Assembly (NCBI RefSeq): GCF_964266745.1
Contig: NZ_CAXWGX010000001.1
Span: forward strand, 372,001 to 436,000
Source: Propionicimonas sp020161015
GTDB lineage: Bacteria > Actinomycetota > Actinomycetes > Propionibacteriales > Propionibacteriaceae
Direction of reading: 5' to 3'
DNA: 64,000 nt
Shown piece by piece: positions 44,252 to 52,708 of the stretch. The notes beneath the pieces were generated by a model. It was not told where the DNA came from and ran no database searches. It was given only the letters and a program-made list of their open reading frames with translations. How positions within the stretch are numbered: the first letter of the stretch is position 1; every line of letters begins with the position of its first letter. The translations under genes were made by a program, and so were the position numbers.

Positions 44252-45615
44252 ACCCAGTGGCCGCCATGACGGCCGCCCGGCCGCGGGCGGGAGCCGGCGA
44301 GCCCGGCGCGGCGCCGGCCGAGCCGCTGTACGTGTGGCTCTTCCTCGCCGCACTGGCGTTCACGGTCTTCTCCGGCCACACCGGCCTGATGGGCCTGCCG
44401 CTGTCACCCGACCGCCCGCTCCTCGCGTTCGCCGTGCTGCTGCTCCTGCTCGACCCGGAGCGCGAGCGGCTGCGCTGGCGCTCGTTCTACGTCGTCGCGG
44501 CCGTGACGATCCTGTGGACAACCCTGTCCTGGGTCTCCAGCGGCGCGCTGACCGACTCGCTGAAGTTCTTCGCGCTGTTCGACAGGGTGGCGATGCCGCT
44601 GGCGATGTTCCCGCTGGGGGCGCTGATCTTCGCCACCGAGCACCGGCGTGAGCTCCTGCTGCGCACCGTGGCCCTGCTGGGGATCTACCTCGGCTTCACC
44701 GGGCTGTTCGAGTACCTCAGGATCGGCGCCCTGGTGTGGCCCGGGTACATCATGGCGAACCCCGGCACCAGCACGGAGATCCGCGCGGGCGGCCCGTGGC
44801 TCTTCCCCGAGCCCCTCGGCCTGGTCGCGAACCTCGCCGTGTTCGCCTCCGGGCTCCTGGTGCGCACCACGAAGAGCCTCCTGTGGCGCGTGGTCGGCGT
44901 CCTCGGGCTGGTCGGCGGGCTCGTCGCGTCGCTGGTGTCGATGGTGCGCTCGGTCTGGCTGGCCCTGATCGTCGCCGGCCTCGTGCTCGGCCTGATGGTC
45001 CCCCGCCTGCGGCGGTGGCTCCCCCTGCTTCTCGTCGCTTCTGCGGTCCTCATCGCCGCGGTGCTGGTGCTCTCGCCGGAGTTCCGCGACGTCCTCGTGG
45101 CCCGGATCACCACCGAGCGGTCGGTGTACGACCGGCAGAACACCAACGAGGCCGCGCTGCGCATCGTCGCCCAGCTCCCGCTCTTCGGGATCGGCTGGGG
45201 CGAGTTCGTGAACCAGAGCCTGCTGTGGGTGCGCCAGGCGGACACCTACCCGATGACCACGGTGAACATCGAGGTCCACAACGTCTTCCTCTCGCGCGCG
45301 GCGGAGACCGGCATCCTCGGCGCGCTGCTGTGGGCACTCTGCTTCGCCACCGGGCCGCTCCTCGGCCTGCTGTCGACGCCGCGGACGGCGTCCGCACGCC
45401 ACTGGAAGTTGTTGGGGCTGGCGGCCTTCTTCGTCTGGTTCCTCCCCTCCCTGTCCAGCCCCAACCCCTACACGACGCCGAACTACCTGTTCTGGCTGGT
45501 CTGGGGGATCGCCGCACGCGGCATCCTCGTTGACCTGCCGCCGGCTCCCGCCGTCCCCGCAGGCGCCGGCGAGGCAGCGGACGACGCGGACCTCAGGCCC
45601 CGAACCCCCGCCTGA
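44248..45615 (+). CDS. Wzy/O-antigen ligase-like polymerase (second copy)
   Basis: 455 residues from GTG 44248 overlapping the Wzz stop (ATG 44266 also possible). About 11-12 hydrophobic helices and a Wzy_C-like region. The motif zone GGPWLFPEPLGLVANLAVFASGL followed by SMVRSVWLALIVAG (written in parts: FPEPLGL, MVRSVWLA) resembles the RxxW/R-S region of O-antigen ligases. An extracytoplasmic loop carries LPLFGIGWGEF and VHNVFLSRAAETGILG, the H-N region seen in WaaL/Wzy proteins. Differs strongly from the gene at 5082, so it likely serves a different polymer or a second bond. The 3' end overlaps the convergent gene by 23 bp. Confidence 0.83.
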   Translation: MNPVAAMTAARPRAGAGEPGAAPAEPLYVWLFLAALAFTVFSGHTGLMGLPLSPDRPLLAFAVLLLLLDPERERLRWRSFYVVAAVTILWTTLSWVSSGALTDSLKFFALFDRVAMPLAMFPLGALIFATEHRRELLLRTVALLGIYLGFTGLFEYLRIGALVWPGYIMANPGTSTEIRAGGPWLFPEPLGLVANLAVFASGLLVRTTKSLLWRVVGVLGLVGGLVASLVSMVRSVWLALIVAGLVLGLMVPRLRRWLPLLLVASAVLIAAVLVLSPEFRDVLVARITTERSVYDRQNTNEAALRIVAQLPLFGIGWGEFVNQSLLWVRQADTYPMTTVNIEVHNVFLSRAAETGILGALLWALCFATGPLLGLLSTPRTASARHWKLLGLAAFFVWFLPSLSSPNPYTTPNYLFWLVWGIAARGILVDLPPAPAVPAGAGEAADDADLRPRTPA

Positions 45616-46366
45616 TCGCGGCCCACGGCCGCAGGACGCCGACCTCGCGCACGAACTGGGCCGGACGCCGCGCCGCGCGCAGCACCCGGCGCCCGTGCCC
45701 GACGGCGCCGGACACGTTCGCCCCGCTGCCGATGCGGTAGACCGCGCCCGGGAAGCCGAGCGGCTCCAGGCCGAACAGCCCGTGCCAGCGCTTGTGGGAG
45801 CCCAGCGTCTGCTTGATCCACTCCAGGTTCGCCGGGTCGGCGGGATCGGCGGGGATCCGCAGCAGGTCGGCACGCACGAGCAGGCTCGTGCCGCACAGGT
45901 CGTTGAAGCCTGTGGGCAGGAGCGCCGCGAGCGGGCCGCCGTCCCACTGGTAGCCGGCATCCACGAACCAGCCGGGCGCATCCGGGGACGCCGCCACGGT
46001 CGCGGCGAGCCGGGAGGAGACGAGGTCGTCGTAGTCGACCACCATCACGTGGCCCTGCGGCCGTGCGACCGCCAGGGCGTGGGCGAGCCGGAGCCCCTTG
46101 TCGACGAGAATCGCGTCCCACCGCTGCGGCCCCTGCTCCGGGGGCAACGGACGGTAGGGCAGGTCCACCTCCACCACCTGGACGCCGTCGGGGAGCGGTG
46201 GCAGCGGGGTGCCGGGCGAGGCCCCGATCACCACCCGCGGGCGGGGGCCCTGCTGCGCGAACAGCGACCGCAGCGTGATCGCCATCAGCTCCTTCACCGC
46301 GTCCCAGTCCTCGACGCCGCGTGGGTCGCGCACGGGGATCGCGAAGGTCAGGCTGCCGTCTCCCAT
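45593..46366 (-). CDS. GT-A-like glycosyltransferase (putative rhamnosyl transferase)
   Basis: 257 residues from ATG 46366 (GGGAG about 9 bp upstream); ATG 46375 and a longer frame are alternatives. GT-A features: LTFAIPVRDPRGVEDW, RPRVVIGASPG, and VMVVDYDDLVSSRLAA with DYDD metal motif, then FNDLCGTSLLVRADLL. These resemble the putative rhamnosyl transferase family, but the match is weaker than for the other glycosyltransferases here. It faces the LamG gene with a 228-bp divergent gap and overlaps the Wzy gene end-to-end. Likely function is addition of one sugar. Confidence 0.62.
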   Translation of the reverse strand: MGDGSLTFAIPVRDPRGVEDWDAVKELMAITLRSLFAQQGPRPRVVIGASPGTPLPPLPDGVQVVEVDLPYRPLPPEQGPQRWDAILVDKGLRLAHALAVARPQGHVMVVDYDDLVSSRLAATVAASPDAPGWFVDAGYQWDGGPLAALLPTGFNDLCGTSLLVRADLLRIPADPADPANLEWIKQTLGSHKRWHGLFGLEPLGFPGAVYRIGSGANVSGAVGHGRRVLRAARRPAQFVREVGVLRPWAAIRRGFGA

Positions 46367-46517
46367 GTTCACCATTCTCCCGGGAGCCCGAGCGGTCGCC
46401 GGGGGCTTCCGCATGCTGGGGGCGTCGCCGCATCGCGCGGGAACTCCCTTGTCCCGGGCCGGTCTGAACTGTTCACCATGTGGAGTACTCCCTGAGAGCG
46501 GGTTCACCAATTTCTCA

Positions 46518-46535
46518 TCAATGACTTAGCATTGA
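46518..46535. promoter_or_regulatory. Perfect 6-6-6 inverted repeat in a divergent promoter gap
   Basis: TCAATG (46518-46523) and CATTGA (46530-46535) are perfect arms with a 6-base spacer. They lie in the AT-rich centre of the 228-bp gap between the divergent genes at 46366 (-) and 46595 (+), next to AATTTCTCA (46509-46517). A dimeric regulator site is the simplest reading. Confidence 0.45.
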
Positions 46536-46594
46536 AGGGCCGGAGCGGTGGCCGGTCCCCGGCTCCCCCTACCCGCTCCAGAACGGAACCTCCC

Positions 46595-48382
46595 ATGAAC
46601 CACCTCAGGCGAGCCGCCGTCGGCGTGCTCGGCGCGGCGGCGCTCCTGGTGCCCCTGAGCGTCCCCGCCTCCGCGGCGACGCTCTCCGGCACGGACTCCC
46701 GCGCCGTCCCCTCGCGCATCCTCTCCAGCGCGTCGCCGTTCTACCAGAAGCTCCCGGGCTCCACGCCCGCCGCCGCCAACTCGGCGGCCCTGGTGAGCAG
46801 CCTGAACGCGCAGGCCCACGCGTTCTACGGCACCGCCACCGACGCGAACGTCTCGGTGAACACCGTGAAGTACACCCCGCCGATGTACGTCTCGCGCAAC
46901 ACCGACCCGCTGTACGACGTGACGGCGTGGAACTGCCAGGCCTCCACGTCGCTGTACGCGAACCTCCTCAACGAGAAGCTCCAGGACGTCCGCATTCCCG
47001 CCGACGCGCTGCCCGACCCGTCCGACGACGGCAGCATGGCGGTCTACAACCGCGACACCGGCGACCTCGTGGAGCTGTGGAAGGCCCGCAAGGTCAACGG
47101 GAAGTGGCAGGCCTGCTGGGGCGGCCGGCTCAGCGCCGCGGGCAGCTCCCTCGGCGTGTACGAGGGCACGTTCGGCTCCTCGGCCAGCGGCATGGCGATG
47201 TGGCCGACGACGATCCGGGCGTCCGAGCTCGCGCAGGGACGCATCGACCACGTGATCGGACTGTCCATCCCGTTCACGAAGGCGGGGACGGTGTCGTGGC
47301 CGGCCGTCCGGACCGACGGCTGGAAGACCGGGAACGAGCTGGCCATCGGCCAGATGCTGCGGCTGCCGGCGAGCCTCGACCTGGACGCGGTGAAGCTCTC
47401 GCCGCTGGCCCGCACGATCGCCAGGGCCGCCCAGGAGTACGGCATCATCATCACCGACACCGGCGGCTCGGTCGCCTTCTCCGCGGAGAACGCCGTGGGC
47501 CTGGCCACGAACCCCTACCCCGGCCTCTTCCGCAACCGGTGGTCCTTCCAGGAGATGATGGCCAACAAGGCCCTGGGCGAATCCGCTTTCCCGCTCGACA
47601 AGCTGGTGGCCCTTCCCCTCAACTACAAGGTGCCGGTCACGGCACCCGCGCCCACTCCCTCGCCGACCACGACGACACCGTCCACTCCGCCCGCGACCAC
47701 GCCAGCGGCCGACTACGCGGCCACGGTGAAGGCGGCGAAGCCGTCCCTGTACTGGCGGCTGGACTCCACCGGCTCGACCGTCGCGGACGCGAGCGGGAAC
47801 GGCGTGGGTGGCCGGATGACGACGGTCTACCGTCCCGCACCCGGCGCGATCGCGGGCAACACGGCGGTCGCCACCTACGGCAACGACCGCTCGCTGGTCC
47901 ACGCGGACGCCAGGTCCGCCTCGGGCGCCGCCTACACCGTCCAGGTCTGGTTCAAGGCCAACGGCATCGGCAAGGGCGGCAAGCTCGTCGGCTTCGAGGA
48001 GGCCCAGACGGCCTTCGGCTCGCGCTCGGACCGGTCGCTGTACATGCTGAACGACGGGCGCCTGGCGTTCGGCACGATGCCCGGCTCTGCGAAGGCCATC
48101 ACGAGCACACGCCGCTACAACGACGGCGCCTGGCACATGGCGACGGTCACCCAGTCCAGTGGCGGCACCGTGCTGTACGTCGACGCCGTGCGCGTGGCGA
48201 CCGGCACTGCGACCGGCGCCGCGGCCTACAGCGGCTACTGGCGGCTCGGCGGCGGCAACCTCAAGGCCTGGCCCAACCAGCCGACGAACTCCTACTTCGC
48301 CGGCTCGCTGGACGAGTTCGCTGTGTACCCGGCCGCGCTGCCCGCGGCGACGGTCACCGCGCAGTACAAGGCCCGCGGGTAG
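46595..48382 (+). CDS. Secreted LamG-domain protein with unrecognised N-terminal domain
   Basis: 595 residues from ATG 46595. Signal peptide about 1-27 (VPASA). Residues about 28-345 form a domain I do not recognise: MAVYNRDTGDLVELWKA, WQACWGGRLSAAGSSLGVYEG, HVIGLSIPF, and EYGIIITDTGGS; the strands and G-rich turns suggest a beta fold. A Pro/Thr linker (about 347-370) leads to a LamG domain (about 371-595; LYWRLDSTG, DGAWHMATV, GYWRLGGGNLK) close to the LamGs of the giant PKD protein. Probably a secreted EPS-bound protein, possibly a hydrolase or lyase. Divergent from the glycosyltransferase gene upstream; no anchor. Confidence 0.75.
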   Translation: MNHLRRAAVGVLGAAALLVPLSVPASAATLSGTDSRAVPSRILSSASPFYQKLPGSTPAAANSAALVSSLNAQAHAFYGTATDANVSVNTVKYTPPMYVSRNTDPLYDVTAWNCQASTSLYANLLNEKLQDVRIPADALPDPSDDGSMAVYNRDTGDLVELWKARKVNGKWQACWGGRLSAAGSSLGVYEGTFGSSASGMAMWPTTIRASELAQGRIDHVIGLSIPFTKAGTVSWPAVRTDGWKTGNELAIGQMLRLPASLDLDAVKLSPLARTIARAAQEYGIIITDTGGSVAFSAENAVGLATNPYPGLFRNRWSFQEMMANKALGESAFPLDKLVALPLNYKVPVTAPAPTPSPTTTTPSTPPATTPAADYAATVKAAKPSLYWRLDSTGSTVADASGNGVGGRMTTVYRPAPGAIAGNTAVATYGNDRSLVHADARSASGAAYTVQVWFKANGIGKGGKLVGFEEAQTAFGSRSDRSLYMLNDGRLAFGTMPGSAKAITSTRRYNDGAWHMATVTQSSGGTVLYVDAVRVATGTATGAAAYSGYWRLGGGNLKAWPNQPTNSYFAGSLDEFAVYPAALPAATVTAQYKARG

Positions 48383-48442
48383 GACCGCCGGCACGAGGGA
48401 CGCGCCCGCCCGCCCGGTCACGGGCCGGGCGGGCGTTCCGCG

Positions 48443-49549
48443 TCAGGCGGGTGCGCCGAGGTACTCGTCCAGCACGCTGAAATGGGCCCCCGCGCGCGCG
48501 GCGATCCCCGGGATGTCCACGGCCTCCAGCGAGCTGACGCGTGCGAGGCGCTCGGCGCGGGTCGCGCCGACGAAGTCCGGCAGCGTCCAGCCCAATGACG
48601 TGGCGTCCAGGTCGCGCAGCGCGTTGCTGAGCTTGTCGCTGTACTCCACGCAGCAGACCCGCGCGCCGAAGGCCACCCCCAGCACCATCGCGTGGAAACG
48701 CGTGGCGACGATCGTCCCCGCGCGACGGAGCACAGCGAGGACGGCGTCGAGGTCACCGTCGTAGAGGTGGGTGGACACCGACCCGCGGGACGCCTCCGGG
48801 ATGCGTGCCAGCACCCGCGAGATCGCCGCTTCGTCGCCCTCGAGGGGGCAGAAGCTCACCAGCGTGACCGCCTCGCCCCGGGCCACCAGGTCGATGACCA
48901 GGTCGGCCATGGCGGCTTCGTACCCGTCGGTCCACGCGCTCAGCCCGGCCCGGTCGCTGAGGTCGATCACCGAGACCACCACCCCTTGCCGGGTCTGGGA
49001 CGCGGGCGCCGGCGGCACGCAGAACAGCATGTCCGGGGCGAGCCGGACGATGCCCACCGCGCGCAACTGCTCCAGCGAGGCGGCGTCGCGGACCGTCACG
49101 TCCCGCGCGAGGGAGAAGATCCGCTCGTAGGTGGCGAGGAACTCGTCGGTCTCCCACGGGCCGAAGTTGCCATTGAGGAAGAACGCCGGCGTCCCGCCCC
49201 GCACGAGGTCGCCGTCGAGGGCGGCGTTCCGCCGCCAGTCGCCGCGCTCCATGTACAGCGAGCCGCCCAGGCGCACCACGAGGGGCGAGCGCCGCACCCG
49301 CAGCCGGCGGCGCAGGTCGTTCACCCTCACCGGGAGCCGGAGCCTGCGGAGCACCCCGTCCACGTACGGGACCCGCGCGAGCCGGCGCACGTTCGGCAGG
49401 CCCGCGAAGGTGGCACCGTCGGTCTTGTCCCCGATGTAGTCGAAGGGGACGTGGGGGTACCGGCGCGCGAGCGTGACGAAGAGCAGGTCGTCGCCGACGT
49501 TGCGGTAGTCGTAGAAGTCGACGAACACCGCCCGGCCGCGCCGGCTCAC
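48443..49549 (-). CDS. Polysaccharide pyruvyl transferase (second copy)
   Basis: 368 residues from GTG 49549, overlapping the flippase stop by 4 bp. The N-terminus FVDFYDYRNVGDDLLFVTLA has the N-x-G-D of the family; FFLNGNFGPWETDEF, FSLARDVTVRDAAS and IVATRFHAMVLGVAFGARV are the typical middle and C-terminal motifs (ATRFHA replaces SRMHA). It differs clearly from the first copy at 12551, so it probably makes a ketal on a different sugar or polymer. It ends the minus operon 52173 to 48443. The substrate is PEP by family. Confidence 0.83.
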   Translation of the reverse strand: MSRRGRAVFVDFYDYRNVGDDLLFVTLARRYPHVPFDYIGDKTDGATFAGLPNVRRLARVPYVDGVLRRLRLPVRVNDLRRRLRVRRSPLVVRLGGSLYMERGDWRRNAALDGDLVRGGTPAFFLNGNFGPWETDEFLATYERIFSLARDVTVRDAASLEQLRAVGIVRLAPDMLFCVPPAPASQTRQGVVVSVIDLSDRAGLSAWTDGYEAAMADLVIDLVARGEAVTLVSFCPLEGDEAAISRVLARIPEASRGSVSTHLYDGDLDAVLAVLRRAGTIVATRFHAMVLGVAFGARVCCVEYSDKLSNALRDLDATSLGWTLPDFVGATRAERLARVSSLEAVDIPGIAARAGAHFSVLDEYLGAPA

Positions 49550-51216
49550 GAGCTCGCCTCCGCCCGGCGTCCCCGCGACAGGAACCGCGCGGCGAACCCG
49601 CGCACCCGGCGCCAGCCGATGGTGTGCCCGAGGTAGAGCAGGAGCGCCGGAGCGGCAGCGGCCCCGATCGCGAGCAGCGACAGCGCCCCGAACGGGATGA
49701 CCGTGCCGACGAGGAAGCGGGCCGTGGCCCAGCTCAGGGCCGTCGCCAGCGCGGACGCCCCGACCACGGACAGCCAGGGGATCTCGCTCCAGGCCGTCGG
49801 CAGGTGGTGGGTGGTCCGGTGCGCGGCGAGCCACGTGAGGTAGACCGCCGCGACCACCGCGGCGGCGAGCGTGGCGGCGATGGTGCCGAGCACACCGAAG
49901 GTGAGGATCAGCGGCAGCGTGAGGCCGAGGTTGACCACGGTGCTGAGCACGTCGTGGGAGAGGGTGAGCCCCGACCGTCCCAGCCCGTTGAGCCAGAAGC
50001 GCTGCACGAGCATCAGCAGGGTCACGCCGTGGGCGAGGAGAACGGCGGCGGCGACCTGCCCCGGCAGGTCCGTGCCCAGGTGCAGCCAGGCGGTCACGCC
50101 GAAGCCCGCCGCCGGCACGCCCACCGCGATCCAGCCCGCGACGAACCGCACCCACAGCCTCTGGATCCGGGCGACCTCGGGGGCCGCACCCTCCGGTCCG
50201 GAGGCACCCAGGGCCCGCACGATGCTGGTCTCCATGGGCGCGTACGCGTTCATCGGGATCTGCCGCAGCGTTCCCGCGAAGCTGGCGCCCGTGCCGAAGG
50301 CGGTCATCTGCGGCGCGGCGAACCGGCCGACGAAGATCGCGTCGCCCTGGGCGGCCACCATGGTGAGCACCCCGGAGACCTGGAGCTTCCAGGCGAACCG
50401 GAAGAACTCACCGAGCAGGCTCCTCGGGACGAAGCGCACCGCCTTCCGGTCGAGCCACCGCAGGGCGGCCGGCAGGACGACGAGCGTCGGCATAGCCTGC
50501 TGGGCGATGAACGCCAGCCCGACGCCGAACAGCCCGAGCCCGTTGTTGACCGTCCAGATCATCATCGCCGCGTAGGCGAAGAAGCCCAGCAGGTCACCGA
50601 GCGCGGTGAGCCGGAACTGGTTGTTGGTGAGCAGCACCTGCGTGAACAGCCCCCGCACCTGGGCCACGCCGACGATGATGATCATCACCCGCAGCAGGAA
50701 CACCGAGCCGTCGGGGTCCTCCGCCGAACCGGGGAAGAAGGCCATGACGGCCGGCGCGGCGGCGAACAGGGCGCCGCACAGGACGGTGGCCGCCCCGGAC
50801 ACGATGACCAGCAGGGTGACCAGCAGCGACGTGGTGGCTGCGCGGTCGCCGCGGCCGGCGTACATGCCGAAGTAGCGGCGGGCGCTCGGCCCGACCCCTC
50901 CGTCCACGCTGCCGACGAACTGCTGGATGACCACGACGAGCAGGAAGATGCCGTAGATGCCCACGCCGAGCCCGTGGATGATGAACGGGGTGAGCGCGAG
51001 GTTGAAGACCAGCGGCAGCATCTGCGCGAGCGCCTGCCAGCCGGTACCGCCCAGCAGCCGGCGGACGAGGCCGGTGTCCGGCGTCACCGCGGGGGCCGCG
51101 GCCGCAGGGTCGCCGCCCACCGCCTCGGTGGGAACAGTGACCGGCGGGATCGTCGAGGCGGCGGGCTCGGCCCCGGCCGCCCGTCCCCGGCGCGGGCCCT
51201 CAGGAGTGGCCGGCAC
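49546..51216 (-). CDS. Wzx-type flippase (second copy)
   Basis: 556 residues from a GTG. A 45-residue polar Pro/Ala/Thr-rich N-terminus precedes about 12-14 membrane helices: GTGWQALAQMLPLVFNLALTP, LGVGIYGIFLLVVVIQQF, LTNNQFRLTALGDLLGFFAY (shown in parts elsewhere) and QGDAIFVGRFAAPQMTAFGTG. Family is MATE/PST-like oligosaccharide exporter. It is only distantly similar to the protein at 9967, supporting a second export route or substrate. Stop overlaps the pyruvyl transferase start, and its own start is 3 bp from the GT2 stop. Confidence 0.83.
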   Translation of the reverse strand: MPATPEGPRRGRAAGAEPAASTIPPVTVPTEAVGGDPAAAAPAVTPDTGLVRRLLGGTGWQALAQMLPLVFNLALTPFIIHGLGVGIYGIFLLVVVIQQFVGSVDGGVGPSARRYFGMYAGRGDRAATTSLLVTLLVIVSGAATVLCGALFAAAPAVMAFFPGSAEDPDGSVFLLRVMIIIVGVAQVRGLFTQVLLTNNQFRLTALGDLLGFFAYAAMMIWTVNNGLGLFGVGLAFIAQQAMPTLVVLPAALRWLDRKAVRFVPRSLLGEFFRFAWKLQVSGVLTMVAAQGDAIFVGRFAAPQMTAFGTGASFAGTLRQIPMNAYAPMETSIVRALGASGPEGAAPEVARIQRLWVRFVAGWIAVGVPAAGFGVTAWLHLGTDLPGQVAAAVLLAHGVTLLMLVQRFWLNGLGRSGLTLSHDVLSTVVNLGLTLPLILTFGVLGTIAATLAAAVVAAVYLTWLAAHRTTHHLPTAWSEIPWLSVVGASALATALSWATARFLVGTVIPFGALSLLAIGAAAAPALLLYLGHTIGWRRVRGFAARFLSRGRRAEASS

Positions 51217-51219
51217 GGC

Positions 51220-52173
51220 TCACCACCGGTCCTTGAGCCGCTCGCGGAGGGGGAAGCCGGCGGGCAGGGCCTGGAGCACCGGAGCGATCGCGGACGCGGT
51301 GAGCGCCTTGGCGCGCACGCCAGGGTAGAGCGGGAAGTCGCGGGCGGCGGTGCGCAGCTGCCGGGCCCCGTCGGTGAAGTGGCCCTCCCGCCACGCGTCG
51401 CGCGCCCGGAGGCGCTGCCGGGTGGCCGAGCCGAGGCGGTCCCGCGTGGCGAGCAGTTCCTCTTCCTCGGGGGTGAAGGTGCCCGCGAAGCGCTCGGCGA
51501 TCACGGCAATCATCGCGTCCTCCGCGTCGAGCATGGCGCCCGCGTCCGACGACTGGCTCTGCCCCTGCTGCCGGTAGAAGGACGCGATCCGCGGCTGGAA
51601 GGCCACCCGCCAGCCCGAGAGGATGGCGCGCGCCCAGTACTCCCAGTCCTCCGCGCGGGCGAGGCTCTCGTCGAACAGCCCGATCTCGTCGCGCATCGCG
51701 GACGGGAACACCGAGAAGATCGACACGAAGTTGCCCTGGAGGATCGCCAGGCGCTGCCGGTCGCGGCGCACCTCGCCGAACGGGGAGAACCCGTAGTCGC
51801 TGAGGCCGTCGTCGGTCATCAGCCGGCTGGCGCAGGTCACCCAGGTGCGCGGCGGGGCCGCCTCCAGCACCGCCAGCGCGTCGGCGAGGTAGTTCGGCAG
51901 GAGGACGTCGTCGGAGTCGCACAGCGCGATCACGTCACCGGCCGCATGCCGCAGTCCCGTGTTCCGGGCGGCGTTCGGACCGGCGTTCGCCTGCTGGAGC
52001 AGGGTCAGTCGGCTGCCGAACGCGCGGGCGATGTCGGCGGTGTCGTCGGTCGAGCCGTCGTCGACGACGATCAGCTCCACGTCGCGGTGGCTCTGCGTGA
52101 GCACGCTGCCAATAGCCACACCAATGCGCGCTCCCGCGTTATAGGTCGGCATGATGACGCTGACTCTCGGCAC
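51220..52173 (-). CDS. GT2 family glycosyltransferase
   Basis: 317 residues from GTG 52173 with GGGAG 4 bp upstream. Standard GT-A start RVSVIMPTYNAGARIG, then LIVVDDGSTDDTADIA, NAARNTGLRHAAGD and IALCDSDDVLLPNYL (DSDD metal site), and a downstream ARAEDWEYWARA ED motif. No membrane segments. It heads the minus operon with the second Wzx and the second pyruvyl transferase, so these three probably belong to the same polymer. Donor unknown. Confidence 0.85.
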   Translation of the reverse strand: MPRVSVIMPTYNAGARIGVAIGSVLTQSHRDVELIVVDDGSTDDTADIARAFGSRLTLLQQANAGPNAARNTGLRHAAGDVIALCDSDDVLLPNYLADALAVLEAAPPRTWVTCASRLMTDDGLSDYGFSPFGEVRRDRQRLAILQGNFVSIFSVFPSAMRDEIGLFDESLARAEDWEYWARAILSGWRVAFQPRIASFYRQQGQSQSSDAGAMLDAEDAMIAVIAERFAGTFTPEEEELLATRDRLGSATRQRLRARDAWREGHFTDGARQLRTAARDFPLYPGVRAKALTASAIAPVLQALPAGFPLRERLKDRW

Positions 52174-52513
52174 GATGCTCCCTCGGACTCCGACATGCAG
52201 TGGACAATTACCCGGGTCGGCGGATAACGATCGTACCGAGACTCAGGTTGCAGCAATGTTTCGATTTCGTTTCCCGGTTGATTCGTGAAATCACCAGGCG
52301 GTGATGCGGGGCTGTCAATGCTGCGCCGCGCGTGCCCGACGCCGGGCACACGCTCGGGCGGGCCCACGTCGGCATCTCCACCATGCGGGCGCGCACAGAC
52401 GCTTGTCAAATCGCGGGAGTGAGCTCCAGGGGCCCCGCGCGCCGGTTCCCCGGCCCACGACGGGCCCCTGCGGCGCAACGCCAGCCGCGGCAGCCTCCCC
52501 CGAAATACAAACG

Positions 52514-52529
52514 TGCGTAGTGTTACGCA
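52514..52529. promoter_or_regulatory. TGCGTA palindrome (operator candidate)
   Basis: TGCGTA (52514-52519) and TACGCA (52524-52529) are perfect arms separated by GTGT. Another TGCGTA lies at 52565-52570 inside TTTGCGTA, and the same TTTGCGTA occurs at 55324-55331 upstream of the paralogue. A repeated palindromic box ahead of both initiating transferases is a good regulator-site candidate. Confidence 0.45.
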
Positions 52530-52599
52530 TTCGACTGCTGGGCGTGCACATTCTGAGACGATTTTGCGTAATGCGAAGCGGCATGCAACCCTTGTGAAT

Positions 52600-52632
52600 G
52601 TCGGGATACGCCGGGGGGATCACGTAGCCGAC
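52600..52632 (+). promoter_or_regulatory. G6-loop hairpin, first WcaJ-like leader
   Basis: GTCGG (52600-52604) and CCGAC (52628-52632) can pair with a 23-base loop that contains G6 (52613-52618). It is about 70-100 bp before the ATG at 52702. Confidence 0.4.
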
Positions 52633-52680
52633 TCCAGCCAGCCACACATCGGCTGATGACACACATGTCCGAGAACAATC

Positions 52681-52708
52681 TGGTCAGCGCCGGGGGGTTA
52701 CATGACCA
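52681..52708 (+). promoter_or_regulatory. G6-loop hairpin covering the start codon, first WcaJ-like gene
   Basis: TGGTCA (52681-52686) pairs with TGACCA (52703-52708), so the stem includes the last two bases of the ATG; the G6 in the loop (52692-52697) is the only ribosome-site candidate. Folding would bury the start codon while exposing the G tract. The paralogue at 55497 keeps the same plan. Confidence 0.45.

Larger units (their letters stand above)
52174..52701. promoter_or_regulatory. 528-bp divergent control region of GT2 operon and first WcaJ-like gene
   Basis: No gene seen. AT-rich islands alternate with GC. Notable sites: palindrome TGCGTA-GTGT-TACGCA (52514-52529) and a third TGCGTA box (52565-52570); CATTCTGAGA (52549-52558); hairpin GTCGG/CCGAC with a G6 loop (52600-52632); and a second G6 element (52692-52697) at the ribosome site. 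The density of elements suggests the main regulatory point of EPS initiation. Transcription starts are not assigned. Confidence 0.5.
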
